Origin: Ramlibacter monticola
GTDB taxonomy: Bacteria; Pseudomonadota; Gammaproteobacteria; Burkholderiales; Burkholderiaceae_C
NCBI RefSeq assembly: GCF_016722785.1
Contig: NZ_JAEQNE010000006.1
Span: 299,501-363,500, forward strand
Length of the DNA stretch: 64,000 nt
Direction: 5' to 3'
In this document: in pieces, positions 63,288 to 64,000 of the stretch
How the letters are laid out: the number at the start of each line of letters is the position of its first letter
How positions within the stretch are numbered: position 1 is the first letter of the stretch
Notes under the pieces: generated by a model
What the model saw: only the letters and a program-made list of their open reading frames with translations
Database searches by the model: none
What the model was told of the DNA's origin: nothing
Position numbers and translations under genes: made by a program

Positions 63288-64000
63288 TTACTGCTCCAGC
63301 TTCCATTGACCCTTTTCCAGCTTCACGATGACGCGCGAGCGCTCGTCGGACCCGTAGCGGTTGTCCGGCTTGAAGTTGTAGACGCCGTGCGTTCCCACCA
63401 GCTCCCTGGTGCTGACGATCGCATCGCGCAGCGCGACGCGGAACTGGGGCGAGCCCGGCTCCGCCTTGCTGGCCAGGGCGCGCTGCGCGGCGCTTTCGAA
63501 CAGCAGCCAGGCGTCGAACGAATAGGCGGAGAAGGCATCGGTCGGGGCAGCGCCGTTGGCCTTTTCATAGGCCGCGCGGTAGTCCAGCGCCACCTTGCGC
63601 ACCGGGTTGTTCGCCGGCAGCTGCTCCGCCACGATCACCGGGCCGGTGGGCGCCAGCAGGCCTTCCACCGAGGAGCCGCCCACGCGCACGAACTCGGGGT
63701 TGATGAGGGCGTGCGTGCCGTAGATCTGGCCCTTCCAGCCGCGCTCGGCGAGCGCGCGGTAAGGCAGCGCGCCGGGCGTGCCGGAGGTGCCGGTCAGCAC
63801 CGCGTCCGGGCGCGCGGCCACGATTTTGAGCACCTGGCCCGTGACCGAGGTGTCGCCGCGGGCGTAGCGCTCGTTGGTCACCACCTGGATGCCGGCCGCC
63901 TTGGCCGCGGGCACCAGCGAGTCGTACACCAGGTCGCCCCAGGCATCCGAGAAGCCGATGTAGCCGACCGTCTTGACGCCGCTCTTCTTCATGCGCTCGA
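63288..64000 (-). CDS. Periplasmic receptor of the LivK type, copy 2 (N-terminus outside the window)
   Basis: The visible 237 residues are the C-terminal two-thirds of a receptor very like its neighbour (NERYARGDTSVTGQVLKIVA, RALAERGWKGQIYGTHALI, NFKPDNRYGSDERSRVIV). The frame stays open to the end of the window, so the first third is missing. It ends with TAA at 63290-63288. Two receptors for one permease suggest a broader ligand range. Confidence 0.92.
   Translation of the reverse strand, partial: ERMKKSGVKTVGYIGFSDAWGDLVYDSLVPAAKAAGIQVVTNERYARGDTSVTGQVLKIVAARPDAVLTGTSGTPGALPYRALAERGWKGQIYGTHALINPEFVRVGGSSVEGLLAPTGPVIVAEQLPANNPVRKVALDYRAAYEKANGAAPTDAFSAYSFDAWLLFESAAQRALASKAEPGSPQFRVALRDAIVSTRELVGTHGVYNFKPDNRYGSDERSRVIVKLEKGQWKLEQ

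Overview
The window is a very GC-rich chromosomal segment. Its gene content points to a betaproteobacterium of the Burkholderiales, most likely a Comamonadaceae member related to Ramlibacter, Variovorax or Polaromonas. The clues are a Bug-type solute receptor, malonate catabolism genes, a DUF1302/DUF1329 operon, an aromatic amine dehydrogenase cluster and an aerobic 2-aminobenzoyl-CoA cluster. The genus is inferred from content and not proven. I recognised no rRNA, tRNA, CRISPR array or phage module.

Positions 1-8019 (+) carry a respiratory nitrate reductase operon: the 3' end of a NarK-type transporter, narG, narH, narJ, narI and a parvulin-type prolyl isomerase. From narG onward each gene overlaps the next by ATGA. 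Positions 8114-13760 (+) add a beta-carbonic anhydrase, a nitronate monooxygenase-like flavoprotein, the oxygen-independent class II ribonucleotide reductase nrdJ, a nitroreductase and a hemerythrin. Two nearly identical ~94-bp hairpin repeats bracket the carbonic anhydrase to nrdJ block. The set suits growth at low oxygen on nitrate.

Positions 13817-18352 hold an outer-membrane-like protein coupled to an acyl-CoA dehydrogenase, a small membrane-anchored unknown, a stand-alone DUF4130 protein and cysK. Positions 18389-27637 (-) are a signalling operon with three consecutive CheB-domain proteins: a free CheB, a CheB-CheR-PAS fusion and a 1485-residue CheB/GAF/histidine kinase/receiver hybrid that ends inside a PAS domain. 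Positions 27764-33293 (-) are a malonate operon: GntR regulator, malonyl-CoA decarboxylase, Bug receptor, enoyl-CoA hydratase, malonyl-CoA synthetase. Next come lgt, a long inverted repeat, and a LysR gene divergent from ilvD.

Positions 37174-37823 have no intact gene. They hold the ilvD terminator, a 129-bp-arm inverted repeat and the tail of an IS30-type transposase. Positions 37824-45758 (-) are an envelope operon: aldehyde dehydrogenase, DUF1329, DUF1302, RND exporter, Ycf48-like protein. Divergent from it, 45977-49706 (+) encodes a tryptophan-tryptophylquinone amine dehydrogenase (large chain, MauE-like, MauD-like, small chain) and two c-type cytochromes, followed by a convergent LuxR-type regulator.

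Positions 50616-64000 (-) form a CoA-dependent aromatic catabolic region. A branched-chain-type ABC transporter (two LivK-like receptors plus a 3' remnant of a third, LivH, a fused LivM-LivG, LivF) is followed by a CoA ligase and a thioesterase. After an internal palindrome and likely promoter come a bifunctional 2-aminobenzoyl-CoA monooxygenase/reductase-type enzyme, an SDR, an enoyl-CoA hydratase, an acyl-CoA dehydrogenase and a RidA protein. Together these could import an aromatic acid, activate it, dearomatise it and begin beta-oxidation.
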